From: Pseudomonas viridiflava
GTDB lineage: Bacteria; Pseudomonadota; Gammaproteobacteria; Pseudomonadales; Pseudomonadaceae
Direction: 5' to 3'
Assembly: GCF_900602065.1 (NCBI RefSeq)
Contig: NZ_UWFN01000265.1
Coordinates: 1-64,000, forward strand
Length of the DNA: 64,000 nt
Positions 33,888 through 43,840 of the stretch are shown here, piece after piece. Made by a program: the position numbers and the translations under genes. The notes below the pieces were generated by a model. It was not told the DNA's origin, made no database searches, and was given only the letters and a program-made list of their open reading frames with translations. Position 1 is the stretch's first letter. Every line of letters begins with the position of its first letter.

Positions 33888-34781
33888 ATGAAACCTGCCG
33901 ATATCGTCAACCTGCTGGTGCTCGCCGCCATCTGGGGAGCGAGCTTTTTGTTCATGCGTATTATCGCGCCCGTGCTGGGCAGCGTACCGACCGCATTCTT
34001 CCGAGTATCGATCGCCGCAGCTGGTCTGCTGGTCATTTTCCTGCTGATGCGCGTACGTCTGGATTTTCGCGGCAAGCTCAAAACCTGCATGCTCTTAGGG
34101 GTAATCAACTCCGGACTGCCTGCGACGCTTTATTCGATCGCGGCACAGACACTGCCTGCCGGTTACTCGTCGATCTTCAATGCCACTACACCACTGATGG
34201 GCGTGCTGGTCGGCGGGCTGTTCTTCAGCGAGAAGCTCTCGGCGGTAAAGATCAGCGGTGTTTTTCTGGGATTGGTCGGTGTCGGCATTCTGACCCGAGC
34301 GGGGCCGGTGGCTTTCAACCTGGAGTTGCTGATGGGTGCCCTTGCCTGCCTGTTGGCGACCACCTGCTATGCGTTCGCCGGCTTTCTCACGCGACGCTGG
34401 CTGGACCAACAGGGTGGGCTGGACAGCCGTCTTTCGGCACTGGGCAGCATGCTGGGCGCAACCTTGTTGCTGTTGCCGTTCTTCGGCTATCGAGTCTTGA
34501 CCGATCCGCCTGCCAGTTGGGGCGGGGTCAGCGTCTGGGTATCACTACTGGGGCTGGGTCTGGTGTGCACGGCGTTCGCCTACATCCTGTATTTCCGCCT
34601 GATGACCAGCATCGGCCCGCTCAGCTCCATGACGGTGACGTTCATGATCCCGCCATTTGGCGTGCTATGGGGTGCGTTACTTCTGGATGAGCCGCTGTCG
34701 ATGGCGCATGTCTATGGCGGCGTGCTGATTGCGCTGTCGTTGTGGCTGGTGTTGCGGCCTGCGGCAGTGAAGACGATCTGA
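33888..34781 (+). CDS. EamA/DMT-family transporter
   Basis: The protein has 297 residues from the ATG at 33888, which has an AAGAAGGA site eight bases upstream; an in-frame start at 33771 has none. Ten hydrophobic helices form two EamA repeats (about 5-135 and 148-290). The N-terminal LAAIWGASFLFMRI is the typical first helix. Members export amino acids and other metabolites; the substrate is unknown. Confidence 0.93.
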   Translation: MKPADIVNLLVLAAIWGASFLFMRIIAPVLGSVPTAFFRVSIAAAGLLVIFLLMRVRLDFRGKLKTCMLLGVINSGLPATLYSIAAQTLPAGYSSIFNATTPLMGVLVGGLFFSEKLSAVKISGVFLGLVGVGILTRAGPVAFNLELLMGALACLLATTCYAFAGFLTRRWLDQQGGLDSRLSALGSMLGATLLLLPFFGYRVLTDPPASWGGVSVWVSLLGLGLVCTAFAYILYFRLMTSIGPLSSMTVTFMIPPFGVLWGALLLDEPLSMAHVYGGVLIALSLWLVLRPAAVKTI

Positions 34782-34808
34782 CGGAAGATTGCGTTGGAGT
34801 GCGATCCC

Positions 34809-34893
34809 GTGGGAGCGAATTTATTCGCGAGGGGGGCAGACCTGAGAACATCGGTGCCTGACGCCCCGCTTTCGCGAATAAATTCGCTCCCAC
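34809..34893. repeat. REP palindrome (gtgggagcgaatttattcgcg variant)
   Basis: The inverted arms gtgggagcgaatttattcgcg and cgcgaataaattcgctcccac lie between convergent genes. Confidence 0.9.
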
Positions 34894-34911
34894 AGTAATG
34901 AGTGTCCAGAC

Positions 34912-35850
34912 TCACCCAAACAGCCAATACCCCAGCAACGTCAGCACCACCACCGCCAGCACCGGGCGTAGCACGCGATAGGCTTTGGGGTTCTTGCGCT
35001 TGAATTGCTTGACCTTGCCGCTGAAGGTATCGCTGAAGCGCTTGCTCCAGGCATAAGCCTGGTTGATGCCGCCTACACGTTCGTCATCGGTATTCTGAGG
35101 AGCGGTGGCGCGGCCCAGAAAGGCGCTGACCCAGCGGTTGATGCGGGTCATGACGCGAGTGCGCAACGGTCGTTCGATGTCGCAAAACAGGATTACACGG
35201 GTCACGTCAGTCTCGTTCTTGACCCAGTGCACATAGGTTTCATCGAACATGACGTCTTCGCCATCCCGCCAGGCGTAGACCTGACCATCGACATAGATCC
35301 GGCAATCGTCGGAGTTGGGCGTCGACAGCCCCAGGTGATAACGCAGCGAACCGGCGAACGGATCACGATGCGGGTTCAGGTGGCTGTCCCCAGGCAACAG
35401 GGCGAACATCGCGCCCTTGACGTTGGGGATCGAATTGACCAGCGCTACCGTCTTCGGGCACAGCGCCTCGGCAGACGGCAAGGCTTTGTCGTACCACTTA
35501 AGGTAAAAACGCTTCCAGCCCTTCTTGAAGAACGAGCCAAAACCGGCGTCGTTGTTCTTCTCGGCTGCACGAATGTAGCCTTCATCGAACAGATGCATGG
35601 CTTCTTCGCGGATTGTCTGCCAATTATCTTTGAGCACATCCAGCTCGGGGAACGCGGTACGGTCCAGATACGGCTTGGACGGCACGCGGGAAAACAGGTA
35701 CATCAGGGCGTTATAAGGAGCGAACAACGCCGAATGATTGACGAACTGACGCAACAGCGGCAATCGCGCCTTGCCACGCAAATGCACATACAGCGTGCTG
35801 CACACGAAAAGCATCAGGATCGATACCTTGGCAGCCAATGAAAACGTCAT
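34912..35850 (-). CDS. lpxO: Lipid A 2-oxoglutarate-dependent hydroxylase LpxO
   Basis: This 312-residue aspartyl/asparaginyl-hydroxylase-fold enzyme has an N-terminal membrane anchor (about 5-23) and a C-terminal one (about 290-310). The iron-binding motif is H-R-D in NPHRDPFAGSLRYHLGL with a distal His in ETYVHW. LpxO adds a 2-hydroxyl to a secondary acyl chain of lipid A at the inner membrane. Length and both anchors match. It is monocistronic, with a TAGATGA/ATG context typical of the genus and a REP at its end. Confidence 0.9.
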   Translation of the reverse strand: MTFSLAAKVSILMLFVCSTLYVHLRGKARLPLLRQFVNHSALFAPYNALMYLFSRVPSKPYLDRTAFPELDVLKDNWQTIREEAMHLFDEGYIRAAEKNNDAGFGSFFKKGWKRFYLKWYDKALPSAEALCPKTVALVNSIPNVKGAMFALLPGDSHLNPHRDPFAGSLRYHLGLSTPNSDDCRIYVDGQVYAWRDGEDVMFDETYVHWVKNETDVTRVILFCDIERPLRTRVMTRINRWVSAFLGRATAPQNTDDERVGGINQAYAWSKRFSDTFSGKVKQFKRKNPKAYRVLRPVLAVVVLTLLGYWLFG

Positions 35851-35988
35851 CTAACTCTCCTCGTTTACCGCTGTACATCTTGTCGTGGTGATCGTGCTGG
35901 AAGGCGAACCATCGCAGGGAAGGTTCGCCAGCCGGGCATCATAAACCCTCGCCGACCTGACAAAAAGCGGACAAGCGTAAACGAGGTC

Positions 35989-36963
35989 TTACTGTTGCAG
36001 CTCCTGGTCGGTAAACAGGTCGCTGAAGAGCATGCTCGACAGGTAACGCTCACCCGAATCCGGCAGGATCACCACAATGGTTTTACCCTGCATTTCCGGG
36101 GTTTCGGCCATGCGTACCGCTGCCGCCATGGCTGCGCCACAGGAAATACCGCACAAGATGCCCTCTTCCTGCATCAAGCGCAGTGCCATGGCTTTGGCTT
36201 CGTCATCACTGACCAATTCAACCCGGTCGACAAGCGACAGGTCGAGGTTTTTCGGGATGAAACCGGCGCCAATGCCCTGAATCTTGTGCGGGCTGGGTTT
36301 AATCTCTTCACCAGCCAGCGCCTGGGTAATGATCGGCGAAACCAGCGGCTCTACAGCGACGGACAGAATCGGTTTGCCCGCAGTATTTTTGATGTAACGG
36401 GAAACGCCGGTGATGGTGCCGCCTGTGCCGACGCCCGCGACCAGCACATCGACCGCGCCATCCGTGTCATTCCAGATTTCCGGGCCAGTGGTCTTTTCAT
36501 GAATCGCCGGGTTGGCCGGGTTTTCGAACTGGGCTGGCATGAAGAATTTTTCAGGATCGCTGGCCAGCAGCTCTTCGGCTTTCTCGATAGCGCCTTTCAT
36601 GCCTTTGGCAGGCTCGGTCAGGACCAGCTCGGCGCCCAGCGCCTTGAGTACTTTGCGCCGCTCGATGCTCATAGATGCCGGCATGGTCAGCATCAGTTTG
36701 TAGCCACGGGCGGCAGCCACAAACGCCAGGCCGATACCGGTGTTACCCGATGTGGGTTCGACGATGGTCATGCCAGGCTTGAGTTTGCCCTTGCTTTCAG
36801 CGTCCCAGATCATGTTGGCACCGATCCGGCACTTCACCGAATAGCCCGGATTACGGCCCTCGATCTTGGCCAGAATCGTGACTCCACGGGGCGCGATGCG
36901 ATTGATCTGCACCAGCGGGGTGTTGCCGATGGAGTGGGCATTGTCAGCGTAAATACGGCTCAT
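35989..36963 (-). CDS. cysK: Cysteine synthase A (O-acetylserine sulfhydrylase)
   Basis: This 324-residue PLP enzyme makes cysteine from O-acetylserine and sulfide. PLP lysine lies in [14 protein letters not shown] (about 43), the substrate loop is TSGNTGI, and the phosphate loop is GVGTGGT. The start at 36963 ([11 protein letters not shown]) matches the family; an ATG 19 codons earlier extends too far. No terminator was identified downstream. Confidence 0.96.
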   Translation of the reverse strand: MSRIYADNAHSIGNTPLVQINRIAPRGVTILAKIEGRNPGYSVKCRIGANMIWDAESKGKLKPGMTIVEPTSGNTGIGLAFVAAARGYKLMLTMPASMSIERRKVLKALGAELVLTEPAKGMKGAIEKAEELLASDPEKFFMPAQFENPANPAIHEKTTGPEIWNDTDGAVDVLVAGVGTGGTITGVSRYIKNTAGKPILSVAVEPLVSPIITQALAGEEIKPSPHKIQGIGAGFIPKNLDLSLVDRVELVSDDEAKAMALRLMQEEGILCGISCGAAMAAAVRMAETPEMQGKTIVVILPDSGERYLSSMLFSDLFTDQELQQ

Positions 36964-37098
36964 GGCGGTGTCCTTGTGCACGTTCTTCAGTGGTCTGGAA
37001 AGTGAAAGCCTATGCCTCATGACTGGTAGGCGTCCAGTCGCAGCGAACGGATGCCGACGTGAAGAGTCAACAACTCATCAGAACCTGAGACCCTCGCC

Positions 37099-38166
37099 AT
37101 GAAACGTCGTTACAGCTGGCCACTCTGGACCCTGGCCGGGATTGTTGTCCTGTTGGTCGCCGTGCACATTGCCCTGCCCTATCTGGTCCGCAACTACCTC
37201 AATGACAAGCTCGCCGACATGGGCGACTACCGTGGTCAGGTTACCGATGTCGACGTCGAGTTATGGCGCGGTGCCTACAGAATCAACGGGCTAAACATCG
37301 TCAAGGTGGACGGCAAGGTGCCGGTGCCCTTCGTCAAAGTACCGGTCATTGATTTGGCGGTGAGCTGGAAACATCTGTGGTACGACCATGCAGTGGTCGC
37401 TGAGATGGTATTCGCTCAGCCGGAGATCAACTTTGTCGATGGCGGCAAAAACAAGCAAGCGTCGCAGACCGGTCAGGGTACTGACTGGCAGGAGCAAATA
37501 AACAAGCTGCTCCCAATCACCCTCAACGAAGTCCGGATAAATGACGGCAAGATCACTTTCAACAATTTCAGCACCACGCCGAAAGTGAAAATCGAGGCCG
37601 ACAAGCTCAACGCCAGCCTTTATAACCTGACGAACGTTGAAGACCTGAAAGGCAACCGCGACGCTCGCTTCGAAGGCAAGGCGCTGCTCGAAGGTCACGC
37701 CAGAATGGAAGCGTCCGCAACCTTCGACCCGTTCACCAACTTCGAAGACTTTGACTTGCGGCTACGTGCCACCGGGATCCAGCTCAAACGCTTGAACGAC
37801 TTTGCATCCGCGTATGGCAATTTCGATTTCAATGCAGGGCAAGGTGATCTGGTCATCGAAGCTCAAGCGGATAAAGGCCAGTTGACTGGTTACATCAAAC
37901 CGCTGCTGCGCGATGTTGAAGTTTTCAACTGGAAGCAGGACGTCGAAAATCAAAACAAGGGCTTCTTCCGTTCAATCTGGGAAGCCGTAGTCGGCGGCGG
38001 TGAAACCGTGCTGAAGAACCAGAGCGAAAATCAGTTCGCGACCCGGGTTGAACTGAGCGGCAGCGTACATAACCAGGATGTCAGCGCCTTTCAGGCCTTT
38101 TTGCAGATCCTGAGGAATGCGTTCGTGCAGGCGTTCAATGCGCGGTATGACAACAGCAAAGGCTGA
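37099..38166 (+). CDS. DUF748 family protein, AsmA-like
   Basis: The protein has 355 residues with one N-terminal membrane segment (about 8-29) and a long periplasmic beta-rich part. The block NLNDKLADMGDYRGQVTDVDVELWRGAYRINGL-like region (about 32-70) fits DUF748, a relative of AsmA-type proteins proposed to move or organise lipids between membranes. It is transcribed divergently from cysK. Biochemical role is unknown. Confidence 0.85.
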   Translation: MKRRYSWPLWTLAGIVVLLVAVHIALPYLVRNYLNDKLADMGDYRGQVTDVDVELWRGAYRINGLNIVKVDGKVPVPFVKVPVIDLAVSWKHLWYDHAVVAEMVFAQPEINFVDGGKNKQASQTGQGTDWQEQINKLLPITLNEVRINDGKITFNNFSTTPKVKIEADKLNASLYNLTNVEDLKGNRDARFEGKALLEGHARMEASATFDPFTNFEDFDLRLRATGIQLKRLNDFASAYGNFDFNAGQGDLVIEAQADKGQLTGYIKPLLRDVEVFNWKQDVENQNKGFFRSIWEAVVGGGETVLKNQSENQFATRVELSGSVHNQDVSAFQAFLQILRNAFVQAFNARYDNSKG

Positions 38167-38190
38167 TTTCCGCCAGACGAACGCAAAACC

Positions 38191-38280
38191 TGTGGGAGCG
38201 AATTCATTCGCGAAGAGGTCGGGCCTGAAAAATATCGGTGTCTGAAACACCGCCTTCGCGAATGAATTCGCTCCCACAGG
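38191..38280. repeat. REP palindrome (gtgggagcgaattcattcgcg family)
   Basis: Perfect 21-base arms are separated by about 45 bases that themselves contain gtgtctgaaacac. It sits after the DUF748 gene. Confidence 0.92.
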
Positions 38281-38408
38281 CTTTTCCACCGAATGCCGAT
38301 GATCTGTGCGACGCCGACTCCTCATTCAGTAACTGAATACCCGCCCCACATTCACAGTCGCCAGACCTGCGCGCTATAGTCCGCGCATTGTTTATCGAGG
38401 ACTTACCG

Positions 38409-39254
38409 ATGAAGTTTGAAGGCACCCGCGCATACGTCGCCACTGACGATCTGAAGCTGGCGGTCAATGCGGCAATCACCCTGGAGCGTCCATTGCTGGT
38501 CAAGGGCGAGCCGGGCACCGGTAAAACCATGCTTGCCGAGCAACTGGCCGAATCGTTCGGGGCCAAGCTGATTACCTGGCACATCAAATCCACCACCAAG
38601 GCTCATCAAGGGTTGTACGAGTACGATGCCGTCAGCCGCCTGCGGGACTCGCAACTGGGCGTGGATAAAGTCCACGACGTGCGTAACTACCTGAAGAAAG
38701 GCAAGCTCTGGGAAGCGTTCGAAGCAGAAGAACGTGTGATCCTGCTGATCGACGAAATCGACAAGGCCGACATCGAGTTCCCCAATGACTTGCTGCAAGA
38801 ACTCGACAAGATGGAGTTCTACGTCTACGAGATCGACGAGACCATCAAGGCCAAAGTCCGGCCGATCATCATCATTACCTCCAACAATGAGAAAGAGCTG
38901 CCAGACGCTTTCCTGCGCCGTTGCTTCTTCCATTACATCGCCTTTCCGGACCGTGCCACGCTGCAACAAATCGTTGACGTGCATTATCCGGACATCAAGA
39001 AGGACCTGGTCAGCGAAGCGCTGGACGTGTTCTTCGATGTGCGCAAAGTACCCGGCCTGAAGAAAAAACCTTCAACCTCGGAACTGGTGGACTGGCTGAA
39101 ACTGCTGATGGCCGACAATATTGGCGAAGCCGTGCTGCGTGAGCGCGATCCGACCAAGGCCATCCCGCCGCTGGCCGGAGCACTGGTCAAGAACGAGCAG
39201 GACGTGCAGTTGCTCGAACGTCTGGCGTTCATGAGCCGTCGCGGCAACCGTTGA
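38409..39254 (+). CDS. MoxR-family AAA+ ATPase
   Basis: The protein has 281 residues. Walker A is GEPGTGKT (about 35-42), Walker B LLIDEIDKAD, sensor 1 TSNNEKELPDAFLRR, with an alpha-helical lid after 200. MoxR ATPases work with VWA-domain proteins as metal-insertion or assembly chaperones. The partner VWA gene follows by 13 bases. The start at 38409 has a CGAGGA site; the ATG seven codons upstream does not fit better. Confidence 0.94.
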   Translation: MKFEGTRAYVATDDLKLAVNAAITLERPLLVKGEPGTGKTMLAEQLAESFGAKLITWHIKSTTKAHQGLYEYDAVSRLRDSQLGVDKVHDVRNYLKKGKLWEAFEAEERVILLIDEIDKADIEFPNDLLQELDKMEFYVYEIDETIKAKVRPIIIITSNNEKELPDAFLRRCFFHYIAFPDRATLQQIVDVHYPDIKKDLVSEALDVFFDVRKVPGLKKKPSTSELVDWLKLLMADNIGEAVLRERDPTKAIPPLAGALVKNEQDVQLLERLAFMSRRGNR

Positions 39255-39267
39255 GCCAGGAGAAACC

Positions 39268-40446
39268 ATGCTCCTCAATCTGTTCAACGAAATGCGCGCC
39301 GCCAAGGTGCCGGTCTCGGTCCGTGAGCTGCTGGACCTGATCAACGCCCTGAAACAACGGGTGACGTTCGCCGACATGGACGAGTTCTACTTTCTCGCCC
39401 GCACGATTCTGGTCAAGGACGAGCGGCACTTCGACAAGTTCGATCGTGCTTTCAGCGCCTATTTCAATGGCCTGGAGAAGCTCGACGATCACCTCAAGGC
39501 CCTGATCCCCGAAGACTGGCTGCGCAAAGAGTTCGAGCGTTCGCTAACGGATGAAGAGCGTGCGCAGATTCAGTCACTGGGTGGTCTCGACAAGCTGATC
39601 GAGGAATTCAAGAAGCGTCTGGAAGAGCAAAAGGAACGCCACGCCGGAGGCAACAAGTGGATCGGCACAGGCGGCACCAGTCCGTTCGGCTCAGGCGGTT
39701 ATAACCCGGAAGGCATTCGGGTTGGCGATGCGGGCGAGCGCAAAGGCAAAGCGGTCAAGGTCTGGGACCAGCGCGAGTACAAGAATCTGGATGATCAGGT
39801 CGAGCTTGGTACACGCAACATCAAAGTGGCGCTGCGCCGTTTGCGCAAGTTTGCCCGCCAGGGTGCTGCTGAAGAACTGGATATCGATGGCACCATCGAC
39901 CACACCGCGCGCGATGCCGGCCTGCTGAACATCCAGATGCGCCCGGAACGGCGCAACACCATCAAGCTGTTGCTGTTGTTCGACATCGGCGGCTCGATGG
40001 ACGCCCACGTCAAAGTCTGCGAAGAGCTGTTCTCGGCCTGCAAGACCGAGTTCAAGCACCTGGAGTACTTCTACTTTCACAACTTCATCTATGAATCAGT
40101 GTGGAAGAACAATATGCGCCGCGGTTCGGAACGCTTTTCGACCCAGGATTTACTGCACAAATACGGCGCGGATTACAAAGTGATCTTCATTGGTGATGCT
40201 TCGATGGCACCGTATGAAATCACTCAGGCGGGTGGCAGTGTCGAGCACTGGAACGAAGAACCCGGTTACCTCTGGATGCAGCGCTTTACCGCCAAGTTCA
40301 AGAAACTCATCTGGATAAATCCTTATCCCAAAGACGCCTGGGCCTACACCACATCAACCAATATTGTGCGCGACCTGATCGAGGATCAGATGTACCCGCT
40401 GACACTGCGCGGGCTGGAGGAAGGCATGCGGTATCTGGCGAAGTAA
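39268..40446 (+). CDS. VWA-domain protein (CoxE-like), partner of MoxR ATPase
   Basis: This 392-residue protein has an N-terminal helical region (1-180) and a von Willebrand A domain from about 225. Its metal site motif D-I-G-G-S is D-x-G-x-S, where D-x-S-x-S is standard. A charged low-complexity linker rich in Gly lies about 125-165. No signal peptide or membrane helix is seen, so it is cytoplasmic. It is coupled to the MoxR gene. The target protein is unknown, as no enzyme complex is encoded beside the pair. Confidence 0.9.
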   Translation: MLLNLFNEMRAAKVPVSVRELLDLINALKQRVTFADMDEFYFLARTILVKDERHFDKFDRAFSAYFNGLEKLDDHLKALIPEDWLRKEFERSLTDEERAQIQSLGGLDKLIEEFKKRLEEQKERHAGGNKWIGTGGTSPFGSGGYNPEGIRVGDAGERKGKAVKVWDQREYKNLDDQVELGTRNIKVALRRLRKFARQGAAEELDIDGTIDHTARDAGLLNIQMRPERRNTIKLLLLFDIGGSMDAHVKVCEELFSACKTEFKHLEYFYFHNFIYESVWKNNMRRGSERFSTQDLLHKYGADYKVIFIGDASMAPYEITQAGGSVEHWNEEPGYLWMQRFTAKFKKLIWINPYPKDAWAYTTSTNIVRDLIEDQMYPLTLRGLEEGMRYLAK

Positions 40447-40470
40447 TCCAGATCCGAATTGGAATCAGGC

Positions 40471-40547
40471 CCTGTAGGAGCTGCCGAAGGCTGCGATAGC
40501 GTTATGTCAGATCAAACGCTTTCGCAGCCTTCGGCAGCTCCTACAGG
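40471..40547. repeat. REP palindrome (taggagctgccgaagg family)
   Basis: The inverted arms cctgtaggagctgccgaagg and ccttcggcagctcctacagg lie between convergent genes. Confidence 0.92.
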
Positions 40548-40551
40548 GGGA

Positions 40552-41469
40552 TTAGCGTAGCCTCTGCAAATACGCGACCTGCTGCTCATGCGCCGTGGTC
40601 TGCACAATCGGCTTGAGCCGCACCGTACTGCCGGGCAGCCGTTGCGCCAGACGGGCCAGAGACAATGGCGTCAGCGCTCCCAACCGGGGGTAACCGCCGA
40701 TGGTTTGCCGGTCATTGAGCAAAATGATCGGCTGACCATCCGGGGGTACTTGCACAGCACCCAACGGAATACCTTCAGAAATCATCGGTGCGCCTTGGTA
40801 AACCAGCTGTGGCCCCAGCATACGGGCACCCATGCGGTCAGCACGGCTGTCCAGGGTCCAGTCGTTGTTGAACACATCGAACAGGCTCTGGCCACTGAAT
40901 TCACTGGCCTGGGCACCGAGTACGATGTCCAGCGGCGCATTGTCATTGAAGTCAGGGATTTGCTGCTCAGTGAGCGCCCCGAGCAAAAACGAGGCGCCCG
41001 AGTAACTCAACCGATCGCCCTTCTCCAGAGGCTTACCCAGCCCGTCGAGCCCCCCGAGCTCTTCACGACCAACGCTGGAGCAACTGCCCAGGACCTTGGG
41101 AGCGTCAAAACCGCCAGGCGCAGCCAGATAGGCTCGCGCACCAAGGTGTGGCTGGGTAAAACGTAAACGCTGCCCCTTGCTCATGAAGAAGCTGCGCCAT
41201 GGCGACAGTGGACGCTCATCAAGCATTGCACCCAGGTCGGCACCGGCCAGCGCCAGACAGCAATCTTCTTCTGCCAACAAGGTCAGACCGCCGAGCGTCA
41301 CTTCGATGACCGCCGCATCCAGCGGGTTGTCCAGCAAACGATTGGCCCACGACATTGACACCCAGTCCAGCGCCCCGCCCTGAGTAACCCCCAGATGACG
41401 AACACCGAACCGGCCAGCGTCCTGCAACAAGCATAACGGCGTACTGTTTTCGATCAGCAGCGCACTCAT
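40552..41469 (-). CDS. pxpC: 5-oxoprolinase subunit C
   Basis: The protein has 305 residues and contains the cyclophilin-like AHS2 domain of PxpC (also called KipA or biotin-dependent carboxylase-like). The signatures LQDAGRFGVRHLGVTQGGALD at the N-terminus and P-P-D-G-Q-P-I-I-L-L-N-D-R-Q-T-I-G-G-Y-P near 250 are typical. With PxpA and PxpB it cleaves 5-oxoproline to glutamate using ATP. It overlaps pxpB by four bases. Confidence 0.95.
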   Translation of the reverse strand: MSALLIENSTPLCLLQDAGRFGVRHLGVTQGGALDWVSMSWANRLLDNPLDAAVIEVTLGGLTLLAEEDCCLALAGADLGAMLDERPLSPWRSFFMSKGQRLRFTQPHLGARAYLAAPGGFDAPKVLGSCSSVGREELGGLDGLGKPLEKGDRLSYSGASFLLGALTEQQIPDFNDNAPLDIVLGAQASEFSGQSLFDVFNNDWTLDSRADRMGARMLGPQLVYQGAPMISEGIPLGAVQVPPDGQPIILLNDRQTIGGYPRLGALTPLSLARLAQRLPGSTVRLKPIVQTTAHEQQVAYLQRLR

Positions 41470-42170
41470 GGTTGCACCTCCAATGGCGTGTCATCGCCAC
41501 CCAGGCGCACGAATTCAGCACGCTCAATGGCAGCAAAACTGACCGTGTCGCCGGGCTGCATCAGGCTGTAGCCGTCGCGCTGACGATCAAACAGCTTGCT
41601 GCAGGTACGGCCGATCAGGTTCCAGCCACCCGGGGAAACCACCGGGTACGCCGCTGTCTGACGTTCGGCAATGCCGACGCTGCCCGCTGCGACCCGCTTG
41701 CGCGGGGTGTTCAAACGAGGTGCGGCGAGGATTTCCTCCACAAGCCCCATGAACGCAAAGCCCGGGGCAAAACCGAGGGCGAATACCTGATACTGGCGTT
41801 CGCTGTGACGACGGATGACTTCTGTGATTTCCAGGCCGCTGCGTTTGGACAACAAACTCAATTCCGGACCGACACTCAGGTCATACCAGACAGGCAATAC
41901 ATGGTGCTGACCACTGACGGATGGATCAGGGGCCAGATCGCGCAACGCCAGATGAATCAGCTCACGTGCCTGTTGCGGGTTAAGCCCCAGTAAATCGTAT
42001 TGCACCATCAAGGTGGTGTAGGACGGCACCAGTTCCACCAGATGCCCGGCAAACTGCTCGCGCAAACGAGCGGTGGCAGCCAGCATCCACGGCATATTGC
42101 TCTCGTCGATGGTGTCGAACAGACGCACCATCAGGCAATCGATCGCGACCACTTCGATACGCAACTTCAT
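41466..42170 (-). CDS. pxpB: 5-oxoprolinase subunit B
   Basis: This 234-residue AHS1/KipI-domain protein has the segments [10 protein letters not shown] (about 133-142), [13 protein letters not shown] and [11 protein letters not shown]. It forms a complex with PxpC. It overlaps pxpA upstream and pxpC downstream by ATGA junctions, so the three products are translationally coupled. Confidence 0.95.
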   Translation of the reverse strand: MKLRIEVVAIDCLMVRLFDTIDESNMPWMLAATARLREQFAGHLVELVPSYTTLMVQYDLLGLNPQQARELIHLALRDLAPDPSVSGQHHVLPVWYDLSVGPELSLLSKRSGLEITEVIRRHSERQYQVFALGFAPGFAFMGLVEEILAAPRLNTPRKRVAAGSVGIAERQTAAYPVVSPGGWNLIGRTCSKLFDRQRDGYSLMQPGDTVSFAAIERAEFVRLGGDDTPLEVQP

Positions 42171-42919
42171 ACGCCGGACAGCTCATCCAGAGACTGGCGA
42201 ATACGCTGGACAGCCGCGACTGAACTGGCGTTGTCGCCATGCACGCACAAAGTATCCGGCTTGAGCGGGAGCTGGCTGCCATCACTGGCAATCAACGGCT
42301 CGCCGCGGGCGAAGGTCAAGGCCTGGGCCACGATGACGTCCGGATCATGGTGCACGGCGTTGGGCAGTTTGCGCGACATCAGGCTGCCGTCAGGCTCGTA
42401 GCCACGGTCGGCAAACGCTTCGAACCACAACTGCACACCAAACTCATCGGCCAACGCCTGCGCCCTGCTGTTGTCACGCATGGCCAGCAGCATCAATGGC
42501 AACGTCGCGTCATAACGGGCAATGCCTTCAATGACTGCACGCAGTTGCGCAGAGTTGGCCATCATGTCGTTGTACATCGCGCCATGGGGTTTGACGTAGC
42601 GCACTCGCCCTCCCTGAGCACGACACACGCCGTCCAGCGCACCAATCTGGTAATGCAACAGGTCCTGAATCTCTTCAGGGCTGCATGCCATGGAACGGCG
42701 ACCGAAACCCACCAGATCCGGGTAAGCCGGATGCGCGCCAATCATGACGTCATTGGCCAGTGCCAGGCTGACCGTCTTGCGCATCACACTGGGATCACCG
42801 GCGTGAAAGCCGCAGGCGACGTTGGCGCAGTCAATGAATGGCATGACCTGAGCGTCAAGGCCCATGCTCCAGGCACCAAAGCTTTCGCCGATGTCGCAAT
42901 TGAGTAGCAGGCGGCCCAT
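42167..42919 (-). CDS. pxpA: 5-oxoprolinase subunit A (LamB/YcsF family)
   Basis: The protein has 250 residues from the ATG at 42919, which has an AGGAGA box; an earlier ATG 11 codons upstream gives a non-family extension. Motifs are [10 protein letters not shown] at the N-terminus, [20 protein letters not shown] and VKPHGAMYN. It is the first gene of pxpABC. The pathway returns 5-oxoproline, a spontaneous product of glutamine and glutathione breakdown, to glutamate. Confidence 0.95.
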   Translation of the reverse strand: MGRLLLNCDIGESFGAWSMGLDAQVMPFIDCANVACGFHAGDPSVMRKTVSLALANDVMIGAHPAYPDLVGFGRRSMACSPEEIQDLLHYQIGALDGVCRAQGGRVRYVKPHGAMYNDMMANSAQLRAVIEGIARYDATLPLMLLAMRDNSRAQALADEFGVQLWFEAFADRGYEPDGSLMSRKLPNAVHHDPDVIVAQALTFARGEPLIASDGSQLPLKPDTLCVHGDNASSVAAVQRIRQSLDELSGV

Positions 42920-43118
42920 GGGGTCTCTCCTGTGCTTATCGTTTTCGGACAACAGGTTCAGTCTAGCGCGCCAGTTACTGGCAAAGGCAGCGTTGCGACG
43001 GGCCTGTCAGGCATGACTTATTCTTGGATGAGGCCGGACGTGGCGTCCAACTAATAAAAGCGCGGGGGGCGGATAAGAAAAAGTGATTGAGGCGTTTGAT
43101 ACAGCATTGAACTTGCCC

Positions 43119-43210
43119 AGTGGGAGCGAATTCAATCGCGAAGAGGCATGTACATCCACTACTTCTTCTGCGTCTGAACCGCCGTATTCGCGAATAAATT
43201 CGCTCCCACT
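43119..43210. repeat. REP palindrome (gtgggagcgaattcaatcgcg variant)
   Basis: The inverted arms agtgggagcgaattcaatcg and cgaataaattcgctcccact lie in the gap 42920-43250. The remainder of the gap is the pxpA upstream region. Confidence 0.9.
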
Positions 43211-43250
43211 GGTGATCGGGGCGATCCCTGGAGCACGACATATGTCGCTA

Positions 43251-43775
43251 TCAGCGCCAGTCCCGCTCCAGCCGATGCTTGCGACGGCCGCCCGTGGCCA
43301 CCCAGTTGATCATCAGGAAGAAGCTCTCGATCAGGAAAGCGAGCAGCAAGGCGCAGATAATGCCCCAGGCGATGACGTCCGGTGCCAGCAGAACCTGCCA
43401 GGTATAACCGTTCCAGGTCTCGCTGCGGATATCGGCATCGGCGGCCACGGCAACATGAATCGCACGCGCATACCACGGCCCCTGCATCGCCAGCCATTCA
43501 CGCTGCAGCACCTGAGTTCGGGTCAACAGAGTATTGATAGTATCGGCATCAGCACGAAAGACCGGGTCTTCGCTGTTGCGATAGTGCTGAATCAGCGCCT
43601 GCACATCACCCTTGAAGAACTGCTGCGCCGTGGCGTTGTAGCCTCTGACACTTTGCTGGGCCTCAAGCAGATGCGCCTCGACTCGCTTGCCGTAGTCGCT
43701 GATAAACCCCGGTATCTGAACCCCGAACAACAAGCCCGCCGTGAACAAGACCAATCGCAGATAACTTCGCAGCAT
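43251..43775 (-). CDS. DUF2937 family membrane protein
   Basis: The protein has 174 residues with an N-terminal membrane segment (about 7-24) and a C-terminal one (about 130-155). The intervening soluble region looks alpha-helical. The N-terminal LRSYLRLVLFTAGLLFGVQIPGF matches DUF2937, which has no assigned function. No operon partner is evident. Confidence 0.85.
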   Translation of the reverse strand: MLRSYLRLVLFTAGLLFGVQIPGFISDYGKRVEAHLLEAQQSVRGYNATAQQFFKGDVQALIQHYRNSEDPVFRADADTINTLLTRTQVLQREWLAMQGPWYARAIHVAVAADADIRSETWNGYTWQVLLAPDVIAWGIICALLLAFLIESFFLMINWVATGGRRKHRLERDWR

Positions 43776-43840
43776 TTAGATCCCTCTCAGACAAACCACA
43801 GCTATCAAATTGAAATACATTGCCCATGTGGGAGCGGAGC

